A DNA stretch of 64,000 bases, from positions 3,158,443-3,222,442 of the forward strand of contig NZ_CP036264.1 of NCBI RefSeq assembly GCF_008035925.1, given 5' to 3'. Origin of the DNA: Stieleria maiorica. GTDB lineage: Bacteria > Planctomycetota > Planctomycetia > Pirellulales > Pirellulaceae. A program made the position numbers and the translations under genes. The notes below the pieces were generated by a model, which was given only the letters and a program-made list of their open reading frames with translations, ran no database searches and was not told the origin of the DNA. This document shows positions 17,273 through 26,351 of the stretch, piece after piece (positions within the stretch are counted from its first letter, which is position 1; each line of letters starts with the position of its first letter).

Positions 17273-18331
17273 TCATGTGAAGTCCAGCACCGCTTTGACG
17301 CACCCGTCTTTTCCGCCAGCGAACGTCTGATAGGCTTCTTCGGCATCGTCGACGCCGAACCGATGCGTGACACACCACGAAAAATCCATCGGTTCGGTGG
17401 CCAGCGTTTCCGGCAAGACATCCATGTAACTTCGCGCCGGGCAGCGGCCGGTGCGGTAGGTCAAGTTCTTGTCGTACGCGTCGGCCGGACTGAAGGCAAA
17501 GTTTGGGGTGCAATGACATCCGATTACGGACATGCGACCACCGGGGCGGATCAACCGATACGCCAACGCCTGCGCCTCGGGCAGTCCGACAAACTCCATC
17601 ACCCCGTCGGCTCCGCGGCCGTCGGTCGCGGATCGGACCGCCGACAACGCGTCCTCGGGGGCGTTGAAGACGGCCGCACCGAGCCGCTCGGCAATCTGCA
17701 ATCGCGCCGTATTGGGATCGATCGCATAGATGTTCCGCGCCCCCATCCGACGCGCCGATGCGATCGCCAGCAATCCGACCGTCCCGCAACCGACCACGGC
17801 AAACGCATCTTCGCCGATCGACGACGGGTCGACGGCCAGCGAAGCGCCGAAATAACCGGTGCTCAGATTGTCGCCCAGCAACAGCGCCGCGACGGGGTCA
17901 ATCCCATCGGGGATCTTCATCAACGTGCCATCGGCAAGCGGCACGCGGACCCGTTCGGATTGCCCGCCGTGCAGACCGACGCCCTTTTGACGCCAACCGA
18001 ACAGTTGCCCGCTGGGGCACCGCGACGACAATCCGCGTCGACAGTAAAAACACGTCCCGCAATTCGTCGTAAACGGGCTGCAAACACGATCACCGATTGC
18101 CACGCTGCGGACTTGATCGCCGACCTCCACCACGCGGCCGACAAACTCATGCCCCATCACCGTGCCGGGGTCCAAACCGGATTCGCGGCCGAAATAAGGA
18201 TGCAGGTCGCTGCCGCACAAACCGGCAACTTCGACTTGGACCACCGCATCGGTGGCGGCCTCCAGCGTCGCATCGGCGATCTCTTGGACGGCAACCTGCC
18301 GGACGCTCTGAAAACAAACGGCACGCATCAA
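17273..18331 (-). CDS. zinc-dependent medium-chain alcohol dehydrogenase
   Basis: 352 aa. The catalytic zinc site is shown by GLCGSDLHPYFG and GHEFVGRVVEVGDQV; the structural zinc loop is NCGTCFYCRRGLSSRCPSGQ (four Cys). The Rossmann motif AVVGCGTVGLLAIASARRMG follows. It oxidises an alcohol or polyol with NAD(P); the exact substrate cannot be read from the sequence. The gene is single, 35 bp upstream of the PEP-CTERM gene's 3' end. Confidence 0.92.
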   Translation of the reverse strand: MMRAVCFQSVRQVAVQEIADATLEAATDAVVQVEVAGLCGSDLHPYFGRESGLDPGTVMGHEFVGRVVEVGDQVRSVAIGDRVCSPFTTNCGTCFYCRRGLSSRCPSGQLFGWRQKGVGLHGGQSERVRVPLADGTLMKIPDGIDPVAALLLGDNLSTGYFGASLAVDPSSIGEDAFAVVGCGTVGLLAIASARRMGARNIYAIDPNTARLQIAERLGAAVFNAPEDALSAVRSATDGRGADGVMEFVGLPEAQALAYRLIRPGGRMSVIGCHCTPNFAFSPADAYDKNLTYRTGRCPARSYMDVLPETLATEPMDFSWCVTHRFGVDDAEEAYQTFAGGKDGCVKAVLDFT

Positions 18332-18366
18332 CGGGGGACGGGGACAAAGGAAAAGTGCAGGTGATG

Positions 18367-19236
18367 TTAATTTAAGTTCGCCGAATCGCCGGCACGAATC
18401 GAGGCATCGCCGATCGGTCGACTTCGCCTCCGAGTTCGCGAAACTGCAACGACGCCGAGCGTCAGGAGCAACATCCCCGACGAAGGTTCCGGCACGGCCG
18501 AAGGGCGGAACGCGAGGCCAACGTTGAAGGCATCAAAACCCAGGCTGCCGACCACCTCGCCTGCACCGGTCGAAGTATTCAGCCGGACCAGTGTATCGTC
18601 ATTGGTGTTGATCCCATATAGACGATTCTCGCCCGTGTGAAACGCCAACGCCGCGACACTATCCAGTCCGGTTGCCCCGATCTCCGTGGCCGCACCGGTC
18701 GTCTTGTCCACGGCGAAAAGCCGATCCTGGAAACCGTCGGTCATCAAGATCCGTTGCGTTTGCGGGTCATACCCCATACCGTGGCCACGCATGTCCACGC
18801 CAAAGCTGCCGACCGTCGTTGCCGCACCGGTCACACGGTCCAAGGTGAACAGTGAATCGCTGGCGCCGCTGCCACCGTAAAGCACTTGAGATGCAGGATC
18901 AAACGTCAAACCCGTGATCGCCTGAAATCCGGTGTCGCCGACCAGATTCGCTTGCCCGGTCGTCATGTCCACCCGGTAAAGCTGGCTGTTGATATCACTG
19001 GTGCTGGTCATGTAAAGCTGGTCGTTGACCGTATCGTACGCCAGCCCCATCAGGCTTGCCGTGACGCCCAGATTTCCGACTTGAGTCGCACTGCCGTTGG
19101 TCGGATTGACGCTCCACAGGCTGGACGTGTTGCCGTCGACCAGAAACAGCACCGGGTCGGCGCACGCCGGCGTGCGAAAGAGGAGCAGCAACGCGATGAT
19201 GCCGCACAGTCGTCCCAAAAGATTCCGATTTGTCAT
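18367..19236 (-). CDS. PEP-CTERM beta-propeller-like secreted protein
   Basis: 289 aa. A signal peptide (LCGIIALLLLFRTPACADP) precedes a domain of about six repeats of the form LYxxD-TTGxATxVGxxG, as in DUF4394/quinoprotein-like propellers. The C-terminus carries VPEPSSG, a hydrophobic stretch (MLLLTLGVVAV) and an Arg cluster (SRTRRRSR), i.e. the PEP-CTERM sorting signal recognised by exosortase; an 18-residue tail after the Arg cluster is unusual. It should be anchored or released at the cell surface. Confidence 0.85.
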   Translation of the reverse strand: MTNRNLLGRLCGIIALLLLFRTPACADPVLFLVDGNTSSLWSVNPTNGSATQVGNLGVTASLMGLAYDTVNDQLYMTSTSDINSQLYRVDMTTGQANLVGDTGFQAITGLTFDPASQVLYGGSGASDSLFTLDRVTGAATTVGSFGVDMRGHGMGYDPQTQRILMTDGFQDRLFAVDKTTGAATEIGATGLDSVAALAFHTGENRLYGINTNDDTLVRLNTSTGAGEVVGSLGFDAFNVGLAFRPSAVPEPSSGMLLLTLGVVAVSRTRRRSRPIGDASIRAGDSANLN

Positions 19237-19462
19237 GGTGTGAATTTCATCTGTCCCGGTACGGAAAATAACGCGTCGAAAGCCCGGATTGGGCTGGCGA
19301 CAATCATACGCCCCATCAGCGAATAGCCACTCTAACTAGTCGTCGTGCCGGTCGCAACAAACGCCTCCGCCACGGGGCGGATACAATAAAGTCGGCTGTC
19401 ATGCTGACGGTGCAGACGCCTGGAGCTGACGAGCCGCATCGGAGACTATCGGGGACCCCAAC

Positions 19463-20203
19463 ATGAATCGTTCCAGTCCGGTCATCTATCACCTCGGCGA
19501 CGATCCGGAAATGCTGCGTGCGTCGGCGCGGGCTCGCGAAACATTTCGGCACTTTTTTCACTGTGTCAGCGAGGATTTCAATCGGATCGTTCCGGCTTGC
19601 GAGCTGGCCTGTGTCAAGACAGCGTTTTGCGACGATTTCGCGGACCCGGACAGTGACTTGGAACACATGTGGATCGAGCAGGTCGATTTTGATGGGGTGA
19701 ACCTGACCGGGGTTCTGATCAATTCGCCCAACAAGCTGCGTTCGGCCCAAGCTGGTGACGACGTAGAATTTCCACTCAGCCGGCTGGACGATTGGTTGTG
19801 CGTGATCGACGATGTCGTTTACGGCGGGTTCACCATCCAGGTCATCCGTTCGCGGATGGACGTCGATGAGCGACAGCGGCACGATCAGGCGTGGGAGTTG
19901 AGTTTTCCTGAACCCGAGACGGTCAACGTCCCCTCGACCTGCGATGCGTTCGAGGAGATGATCGCAAGCGCGTTGGCCGATCAGATCGCAACTGCGCCGT
20001 CGACCGTCGACGAAGTGTTTGACGGCGGTCGCACGCTGCTGCACATGGCGTCGTTGTTCGGACGAGAAAAATCGGTCCACGTGCTGTTGCAAAACAAGGC
20101 CGACGTCGATGCCATCTGTGACCGGGGCTGGACGGCCTATGATTATGCCCAGTCGCTCGGTTGGACCGATGTGATGAAATTGCTGGGACGGGCGGGGAAT
20201 TGA
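19463..20203 (+). CDS. DUF2314-like domain protein with ankyrin repeats
   Basis: 246 aa, cytosolic. Residues about 20-120 (FRHFFHCVSEDFN, EHMWIEQVDFDGVNLTGVLI, PLSRLDDWLCVID) match the DUF2314 pattern. The C-terminal third holds two ankyrin repeats: GGRTLLHMASLFGREKSVHV and DRGWTAYDYAQSLGWTDVM. DUF2314 proteins resemble immunity or adaptor proteins, but no toxin is nearby. The ORF overlaps the presumed promoter/leader of the binding-lipoprotein operon. Confidence 0.8.
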   Translation: MNRSSPVIYHLGDDPEMLRASARARETFRHFFHCVSEDFNRIVPACELACVKTAFCDDFADPDSDLEHMWIEQVDFDGVNLTGVLINSPNKLRSAQAGDDVEFPLSRLDDWLCVIDDVVYGGFTIQVIRSRMDVDERQRHDQAWELSFPEPETVNVPSTCDAFEEMIASALADQIATAPSTVDEVFDGGRTLLHMASLFGREKSVHVLLQNKADVDAICDRGWTAYDYAQSLGWTDVMKLLGRAGN

Positions 20204-20268
20204 ATCCAGCGGAGGTGCCGTTTGATGGCAGCCGCGGGGGCAGGTGGCGTGATGACGGAGCTTGGAAG

Positions 20269-21192
20269 TTGAGCGGACGATCTGGCGGACAGCAAACCTT
20301 CTCTGACGGCCTACGGTTTCTCGCCATGGGAGCGGCTCTCACCCTGGCCGTCGCGCCCATTTTCTTCTTCGGGTGTGGGCGACAATTGCCCATCGCCCCA
20401 GCTCCGCAATCGCTGCACATCGGGGTGTTGCCGGATGAATCACAGAGCATGCTGGAGAAGCGTTACCTGCCGTTGGTCGCCTACCTGGAACGCAGCACCG
20501 GAGTCGCCTGCCAATTGGTGCTGCACGATTCATATGAACAATTGCAGACCGCGTTTGAAAACGGAGACCTCGATCTCGCCTGGTTGGGCGGATACACGTT
20601 TGTGAAACTGGACCGATCGCATCAGGCATTCCCCTTGGTGTCACGCGATCGCGACATGCGTTTCACCAGCTACTACTTGACCCGGGCCGACGAGACGGCC
20701 ACGCAGTGGCAGGAGTTTCGCGGCAAGCGATTTGCGTTCGGCTCGCGTCTTTCCACGTCCGGTCATTTGATGCCGCGGTTCTTCATGCTCGAAGCGGGCA
20801 TCCAGCCCGAATCGTTTTTTTCGGCGGTGATCTACACCGGTGCCCATGATGCGACCGCAAAGGTCGTCCGCGACGGTGTGGTCGATCTGGGTGTCGCCAA
20901 CGGCCCGATCATCGAATCGATGTTTGCATCGGGGCGCATTCGCAAAAACGAAATCCGCATCCTGCAGGAAACGCCGCCTTATGTGGATTACGTCTGGGCG
21001 TGCCAATCCAGCCTTCCGGCGCCGCTCCGCACACAGCTCCGCGACGCGTTTTTAAATTTGTCCGAGGCTGACCCCCAGCACGCCGAAATCCTCGATTCCC
21101 TGCTGGCCGAATACTTCATCCCGGTCCACCGGGATGATTTTGACGCACTGCAGACGATCGTCGACCGAATCGATGCGGAAGGAACGCACTGA
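20269..21192 (+). CDS. phosphate/phosphonate-type periplasmic binding lipoprotein
   Basis: 307 aa with TTG start at 20269 preceded by GGAG at 8-nt spacing; an upstream ATG frame from 20161 overlaps the previous gene. The signal LRFLAMGAALTLAVAPIFFFGCG ends in a lipobox-like GC. The mature protein has the PhnD-like type II periplasmic fold: IGVLPDESQSMLEKRYLPLV, then DLAWLGGYTFVKL, GRLSTSGHLMPRFFMLEAG and VDLGVANG. No ABC permease or ATPase gene follows; instead its stop overlaps the start of a histidine kinase (TGATG), suggesting it senses a ligand for that kinase rather than feeding a transporter. Confidence 0.85.
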   Translation: MSGRSGGQQTFSDGLRFLAMGAALTLAVAPIFFFGCGRQLPIAPAPQSLHIGVLPDESQSMLEKRYLPLVAYLERSTGVACQLVLHDSYEQLQTAFENGDLDLAWLGGYTFVKLDRSHQAFPLVSRDRDMRFTSYYLTRADETATQWQEFRGKRFAFGSRLSTSGHLMPRFFMLEAGIQPESFFSAVIYTGAHDATAKVVRDGVVDLGVANGPIIESMFASGRIRKNEIRILQETPPYVDYVWACQSSLPAPLRTQLRDAFLNLSEADPQHAEILDSLLAEYFIPVHRDDFDALQTIVDRIDAEGTH

Positions 21193-23162
21193 TGAAACAG
21201 CTTCGATCCGCCCTGCAATCCACCTCGCGGTCGATCTTCACTTACGTCGTCCTGGTGATCGTGGTCACGATGCTCGTCAGTTGGACCATCGCCGGTACGT
21301 TGATTCATCGACGCAGCACCGTTAATCGCCTCAGCCGAAACTCCGCCGATTACCATTCCGCGACGCGTCTGGCCATCTCAAAGATCGAATCCGAACTGAG
21401 CCTGATTCGACAAAACCGCTATCAATCCCTGATCCAGGCATCGGATGCGCAGGTCACCGAGCAAACACTTCGCGACACGATCCGATCGACCTACATCATC
21501 GATCGCCACCTGGAGAAAATCGAGACGATCCAACAGCGGTTCGGTGAACTTGAATTTGAAGCCACCACGCGGCGACTTGGCGAAGCGATTCGGTCGTTGC
21601 ACCAAGCGAGCGAAGGGCAGCAGGCGTCCGCGGCGTTTCAATCCCGTGCCCTGAAATTGATCGGGATCCGTTGCATCCAACTCGATCGGCTCCACGCCAA
21701 CGCCTTTCGTGACGACGCGCTCAAGATGCAACGGTTTGCCGAATCGGGAACATTCCTCGGGCTGATCTTCAGCCTGATCGGGCTCGGGTTTGCCGCGATC
21801 GTGACACTGCTGGTGTTCGCCAAACGTGCCGTCACCCGTCGCGACCAGCTGGAACGCCAAATTGCCAGGCGGGTCACGCAAGCCGAACTGCTGTATCTGG
21901 CGGTGACGATGTCCGAAGACACCAAGTCCTACCGCGATGCGTTGCAAAAGTGCGTCGGGATCATCTGCCGCATGACCGAGTGGGCGGTGGGACACGTTTA
22001 CTTTCCGTCGCAAACCGAGCCGCCGGATACCGAGCCGTCGCAACTGGTCTCGGCGGACATTTGGTACCTGACCGACCCTCAACAGTTCGAGGCTTTTCGG
22101 CGGGCGAGCGAGGAAACGTTTTTCGTCACCGGCGAATGTCTTCCCGGTCGAATTTGGAACACCGGCCAACCGGTTTGGATCGAAGAGATTCAGCAGGATC
22201 CCGGATTCGTCCGCAAGTCATTGTGCGAATCCCATGGTATGAAAAGCGCTTTCGGGTTCCCGTTGGTGATCGACGGCAAGATTGCCGCGGTGCTGGAGTT
22301 TTTTAGCCAACGCGCCATGCCGACCGACGACGTCATGCTGTTGATGGCCCGCAGCGTCGGGGAACAAGTCGGACGCGTCCTGGAACGGATCCAGGCCGAG
22401 GAATTAGAGCGTCGCCATCATGAACGGATCGAAGCGGAGTTGAACGAAGCGAAAAAGGAACTGGTCGTCAAGACGCGTTTGGCAGCCATCGGCCAAGTCT
22501 CTGCGCAGGTCGCACACGAAATACGTAACCCGTTGGGGGCGATCAGCAACGCCATTTATTATTTGAAACGCAGCCCCCAAATTGACCAGGAAAAAAAGAC
22601 GCAGTATCTGGACTTGATGAATCATGAAATCGGCACGTGCAACGAATTCATCAACGAATTGCTGGATATCACGCGGCGGAGAAAACTCGACCGACAACCG
22701 ACCCGACTCGGCGACCTGATCGAACGTGTACTTTCCAGACACCAGATGCCACAAAACATTGATCTTCGGGTACATTGTAATCCTGACCCATTTGAGTGTT
22801 TCGTCGACGGCGACCAGTTCGTCCAGGTGCTACAAAACTTATTGAACAATTCGATGGATGCACTACAAGGGGCCGGCGGACGCATCGGAATCACCGCCCA
22901 ACGCGTCGATGATCAGGACGTGATCACGGTTTACGATTCCGGTCCCGGGATTCCGGCTGAAGATCGCACGTCGGTGTTCGACGTCCTTTTCACCACGAAA
23001 TCCTCCGGAACCGGTTTGGGGCTCGCGATTTGCAAACAGATTGTCGTCCAGCATGGCGGCTCGATCCAAGTCGCAGACAACCATGCCGACGGCACGGAGT
23101 TCCAGATCCGATTGCCGGCCCTCGCGACATCATCGAATTCCACCGCGATCAAAGGTCCGTAA
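21192..23162 (+). CDS. membrane histidine kinase with GAF domain
   Basis: 656 aa. Transmembrane helix 1 (about 18-36, YVVLVIVVTMLVSW), a periplasmic four-helix-bundle-like sensor (40-175), helix 2 (about 182-205, FLGLIFSLIGLGFAAIVTLL), a GAF domain (about 235-400, with HVYFPSQ, PGRIWNTGQPVWI, SAFGFPLVIDGKIAAVLEFF), a coiled coil, HisKA with VAHEIRNPLGAISN (His about 440) and HATPase with NNSMDALQ, DSGPGIP, GTGLGLAICKQ. The periplasmic domain probably contacts the preceding lipoprotein. First kinase of a two-kinase relay. Confidence 0.92.
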   Translation: MKQLRSALQSTSRSIFTYVVLVIVVTMLVSWTIAGTLIHRRSTVNRLSRNSADYHSATRLAISKIESELSLIRQNRYQSLIQASDAQVTEQTLRDTIRSTYIIDRHLEKIETIQQRFGELEFEATTRRLGEAIRSLHQASEGQQASAAFQSRALKLIGIRCIQLDRLHANAFRDDALKMQRFAESGTFLGLIFSLIGLGFAAIVTLLVFAKRAVTRRDQLERQIARRVTQAELLYLAVTMSEDTKSYRDALQKCVGIICRMTEWAVGHVYFPSQTEPPDTEPSQLVSADIWYLTDPQQFEAFRRASEETFFVTGECLPGRIWNTGQPVWIEEIQQDPGFVRKSLCESHGMKSAFGFPLVIDGKIAAVLEFFSQRAMPTDDVMLLMARSVGEQVGRVLERIQAEELERRHHERIEAELNEAKKELVVKTRLAAIGQVSAQVAHEIRNPLGAISNAIYYLKRSPQIDQEKKTQYLDLMNHEIGTCNEFINELLDITRRRKLDRQPTRLGDLIERVLSRHQMPQNIDLRVHCNPDPFECFVDGDQFVQVLQNLLNNSMDALQGAGGRIGITAQRVDDQDVITVYDSGPGIPAEDRTSVFDVLFTTKSSGTGLGLAICKQIVVQHGGSIQVADNHADGTEFQIRLPALATSSNSTAIKGP

Positions 23163-23169
23163 GCCGCCG

Positions 23170-23952
23170 ATGAACACGATCCCCAAACGACGCGTCTTGA
23201 TCGCCGATGACGAACCCGGAATGCGCACAACGCTGGCGGATATTCTGACCGACAATGGTTATGACGTCCGCACCGCCGAGAACGGAAAGGATGCGATCAC
23301 GAAATGCCTGAGCGAGGATTATGACGTCGTTTTGATGGACGTCCGCATGCCCGTCGTCGACGGAATCAGCGCGTTTCGAGAGATCCGGCGATCGTCACAG
23401 CATGTCCGCGTCATCCTGATGAGCGCCTATGGCGAAGAGGACCTGAAACACACCGCACTGCAAGACGGGGCGATCGCGTTTTTGGATAAACCGTTGAATC
23501 TGGACACGGTCATTCAATTGGTCGCCGATTCCACCGAATTGTCCGTGATGGCGATCACCGGCGATGATTCTCTGGTGTCGATCCTGCCGCAATGCCTGAA
23601 ATCATCGGCCCAGAAACTGACGGTGGTCCGCAACAGCGACGAAGCGGGCGCGTTGCTCGGACAAGTCAGCTTTGACGTCGCGCTGATCGACGTCGAACTG
23701 GGCGCGACCGACGGCTTGGCCTGCTACCTGGCCCTCCGCGAAATCTCGCCGACCATCACCGCGGTCATGGTCAGCCGATCCGATGCTCAGATCCGCCAAA
23801 TCGCCGAAGAAGCCGTCCGCCGAACTGCGTACACGATCGTCCCCAAACCGATCGAACCGGAACGACTTGCCGAAGTGATGCAGACGTTGCGTGCCCAACG
23901 CGTCTCCGGCGCGATCCGCAAACCCGATCTGGGCGAACCTCACGACTCGTGA
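23170..23952 (+). CDS. double-receiver response regulator
   Basis: 260 aa from MNTIPKRRVLIADDEPG. Receiver 1 (8-120) is complete: DDE, Asp in VVLMDVRMPVVDG, Ser in ILMSAYG, Lys in AFLDKPLNL. The second half (about 130-245) is also receiver-like: ALIDVELGATDG supplies an Asp and IVPKPIEP a Lys, but the N-terminal acidic residues are displaced (ITGDDSL), so it may be degenerate. No output domain; it should shuttle phosphate between the flanking kinases. Seven bases after the first kinase. Confidence 0.88.
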   Translation: MNTIPKRRVLIADDEPGMRTTLADILTDNGYDVRTAENGKDAITKCLSEDYDVVLMDVRMPVVDGISAFREIRRSSQHVRVILMSAYGEEDLKHTALQDGAIAFLDKPLNLDTVIQLVADSTELSVMAITGDDSLVSILPQCLKSSAQKLTVVRNSDEAGALLGQVSFDVALIDVELGATDGLACYLALREISPTITAVMVSRSDAQIRQIAEEAVRRTAYTIVPKPIEPERLAEVMQTLRAQRVSGAIRKPDLGEPHDS

Positions 23953-23970
23953 TTGCACCAGGACACTCCC

Positions 23971-25503
23971 GTGAATGACACGGCTGCCGCACGATTGAAT
24001 TTGCTGGTCGTCGATGACGAACCCAGCCAGCTGCTGACGCTCCGCGATATCTTCGAACACGAAGGGTTCCAGGTGACGACCTGTAAATCCTTTGACGAAG
24101 CCCTCGTGCAATGCAACGATCATGGGTTCGCCGCCGCCATTCTGGATTTGCAACTGCACGGACACGACGGCATCGACCTGTTTCGACAACTGCAGCAATT
24201 GCAACCGGCGATGCGGGTGATCATCCACACCGGCTATGGTTCATTCCACTCGGCCAAAGACGCGGTCAACCTGGGCGCGTTCGCGTACGTCGAAAAGACA
24301 CTCGAACCGGCCGAACTGATCCTCTGGGTCCATCGCGCCGTCAAAGATCTGCTTTCCGAAGCACTGTCCCACAGCGAACAACAATTCCGCGATCTGTTGG
24401 ATGATGTCAAAGCGATCGTGTGGGAATCGGAGTTGCCGTCACATCGGTTCACGTTCGTCAGCCAGCAGGCCGAGTCGATTCTGGGCTTCCCGGTCCGCCG
24501 GTGGATCGAGGAACCGATGTTTTTGGACCAGCGAATTGTCGACGAAGATCGGGCGCGATACGGCGAGTTTCGCACCGCCTGCGCCGCCGGCAACGGAGAT
24601 CGTGATCTGGAATTGCGCGTCACCGCCGCCGACGGTGCGATCGTTTGGCTGCATCTGGTCGCGCACCTGGTGACCGATTCCGATGGCAATCCGCGGATGC
24701 TGCGTGGAGCGATGTTCGATGTCACGCACCAAAAGGTCTCCGAACAGCAACTTCGCGACATGGAGATCCAGCTCGAACACGTCTCGCGGCTCTCCACCCT
24801 GGGCGAAATGGTGGCCGGGATCGCCCACGAGATCAACCAGCCCCTGGCCGCGATCGCCAACTTCGCCGTCGCCGCCAAAGTCGCGATCGCCAATGACGGC
24901 TGCGAGCACACCGTGCCGATCGAATCGTGGCTGGAAAACATCTGTGACCAAACCGAAAGCTGCGGCCAGATCATTCGCGGGCTGCGCAGCTTTGTGAAAC
25001 GGGGACACAGTGATTATCAATGGATCGACCTGAATCAAATCGTTCACGACTCGGTCAACCTGATCGAATGCAACCTGCATAACCACTTCGCCGACCTGAC
25101 CTGCAACCTTTGCGATTCGCCGCAGATGGTCTTCGGCAACGCGGTCCAGCTTCGTCAGGTCATCGTGAACCTGTTGCAAAATGCCTGCGACGCGACACGT
25201 GATCGTGAAAACCCGACCGTATCGATCAATGTCACCCTCGGCGACGAATACGCGCGAGTGGCGGTTCGCGATAACGGTTCGGGAATCAGCGACCAGCAAC
25301 AAGCAAAAATCTTTGACGCCTTCTACACCACCAAGGAGGAAGGCATCGGGATGGGGTTGGCAATCAGCAAATCGATCGTGGAAGCCCATGGCGGAAAACT
25401 TTCGTTCGATTCGTCATCCGACGGCTCCACGTTTTACGTCACGTTGCCACTCTCCAATGACCGCCCGCGAGTGGATGTCGCCAAGGAGCAAGCCTCGCCA
25501 TGA
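23971..25503 (+). CDS. REC-PAS-histidine kinase
   Basis: 510 aa; GTG start at 23971 chosen because AGGA lies 7 nt upstream (a TTG at 23953 is also in frame). Order: receiver (10-125, DDEPS, AAILDLQLHGHDG, IHTGYGS, YVEKTLEP), PAS (about 140-260, FRDLLDDVKAIVWESEL and a PAC-like LRGAMFDVT), HisKA with GIAHEINQPLAAIANF (His about 295) and HATPase with QNACDATRD, DNGSGIS, GIGMGLAISKS. A receiver at the N-terminus makes this a kinase controlled by the upstream kinase or the double receiver. The last codon overlaps the next gene's ATG. Confidence 0.92.
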   Translation: MNDTAAARLNLLVVDDEPSQLLTLRDIFEHEGFQVTTCKSFDEALVQCNDHGFAAAILDLQLHGHDGIDLFRQLQQLQPAMRVIIHTGYGSFHSAKDAVNLGAFAYVEKTLEPAELILWVHRAVKDLLSEALSHSEQQFRDLLDDVKAIVWESELPSHRFTFVSQQAESILGFPVRRWIEEPMFLDQRIVDEDRARYGEFRTACAAGNGDRDLELRVTAADGAIVWLHLVAHLVTDSDGNPRMLRGAMFDVTHQKVSEQQLRDMEIQLEHVSRLSTLGEMVAGIAHEINQPLAAIANFAVAAKVAIANDGCEHTVPIESWLENICDQTESCGQIIRGLRSFVKRGHSDYQWIDLNQIVHDSVNLIECNLHNHFADLTCNLCDSPQMVFGNAVQLRQVIVNLLQNACDATRDRENPTVSINVTLGDEYARVAVRDNGSGISDQQQAKIFDAFYTTKEEGIGMGLAISKSIVEAHGGKLSFDSSSDGSTFYVTLPLSNDRPRVDVAKEQASP

Positions 25504-26300
25504 ATCCCAAACGCCCTTCCGGATCGGTTCGCTACGAAAACCAAGGGCGGGTGGTGATCGTCACCGGCGGGTGCAGCGGGATCGGCCGAGCGATTTGTGA
25601 CGCCTTCGCCCAGTCAGAGGCCATGGTGATCTGTGCCGACGTCGACGATGCTTCGGCAGCCGATCTGCCCGACGGGATCGACTATGTCCACTGCGATGTC
25701 GCCAGCGAAGCGGACTGCAAAACCGTCGCCACCCACGCCGTTAATCACCACGGCGGGATCGATGTCCTGGTCAACAACGCGGCGATTCAGCCGAAGTCGT
25801 CTTACGCGCCGATTCATCAATTGGACAGCGACACTTGGAGGCAGATGTTGGCGGTCAATCTTTCCGGGTACCACTGGATGGCCAAGCACGTTGTGCCGGT
25901 GATGCTCCAGCAACGATCCGGCGTGATCGTCAATCTGGCCAGCGGCCAAGCCCATCGGACGGCCCGCGAAGTCGGGACGTACGGGCCGATCAAAGCCGCC
26001 AATGTCATGCAGACGCGACAATGGGGCATCGAGTACGCCCGTCACGGAATCCGTGTCGTTTCCGTCTCGCCGGGGGCCATCGACACGCCCTTGGTCCGAG
26101 CGACGCTTCAGCAACAGGGCGGCGGTGACGCACTGGCCAATCGGCATCCCCTCGGACGAATCGGCCAAACCGCAGAAGTCGCCGCCGCCGTTCTCTGGCT
26201 GTCCAGCAACGATGCCTCCTTCGTCACCGCGACGGATCTGGAAGTCGACGGAGGGCTGGGCGGCTTCGGCGCGTTTGCCGACCCCTACAGCCAAGATTGA
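25500..26300 (+). CDS. SDR-family oxidoreductase
   Basis: 266 aa Rossmann dehydrogenase. The cofactor motif is VIVTGGCSGIGRAI; the structural motif is LVNNAAI; the catalytic site is Ser in NLASGQ and YGPIK (Tyr and Lys four apart). The late motif VSPGAIDTPLV is typical. The ATG overlaps the kinase stop by 4 bases, so it is co-translated with the signalling operon, which is unusual for a metabolic enzyme; its substrate may relate to the sensed ligand (inference). Confidence 0.9.
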   Translation: MNPKRPSGSVRYENQGRVVIVTGGCSGIGRAICDAFAQSEAMVICADVDDASAADLPDGIDYVHCDVASEADCKTVATHAVNHHGGIDVLVNNAAIQPKSSYAPIHQLDSDTWRQMLAVNLSGYHWMAKHVVPVMLQQRSGVIVNLASGQAHRTAREVGTYGPIKAANVMQTRQWGIEYARHGIRVVSVSPGAIDTPLVRATLQQQGGGDALANRHPLGRIGQTAEVAAAVLWLSSNDASFVTATDLEVDGGLGGFGAFADPYSQD

Positions 26301-26351
26301 CTCTATACTACAGCCAAGAGATCTCCCCTTTTTTGCCTCCGGCCTGACACC

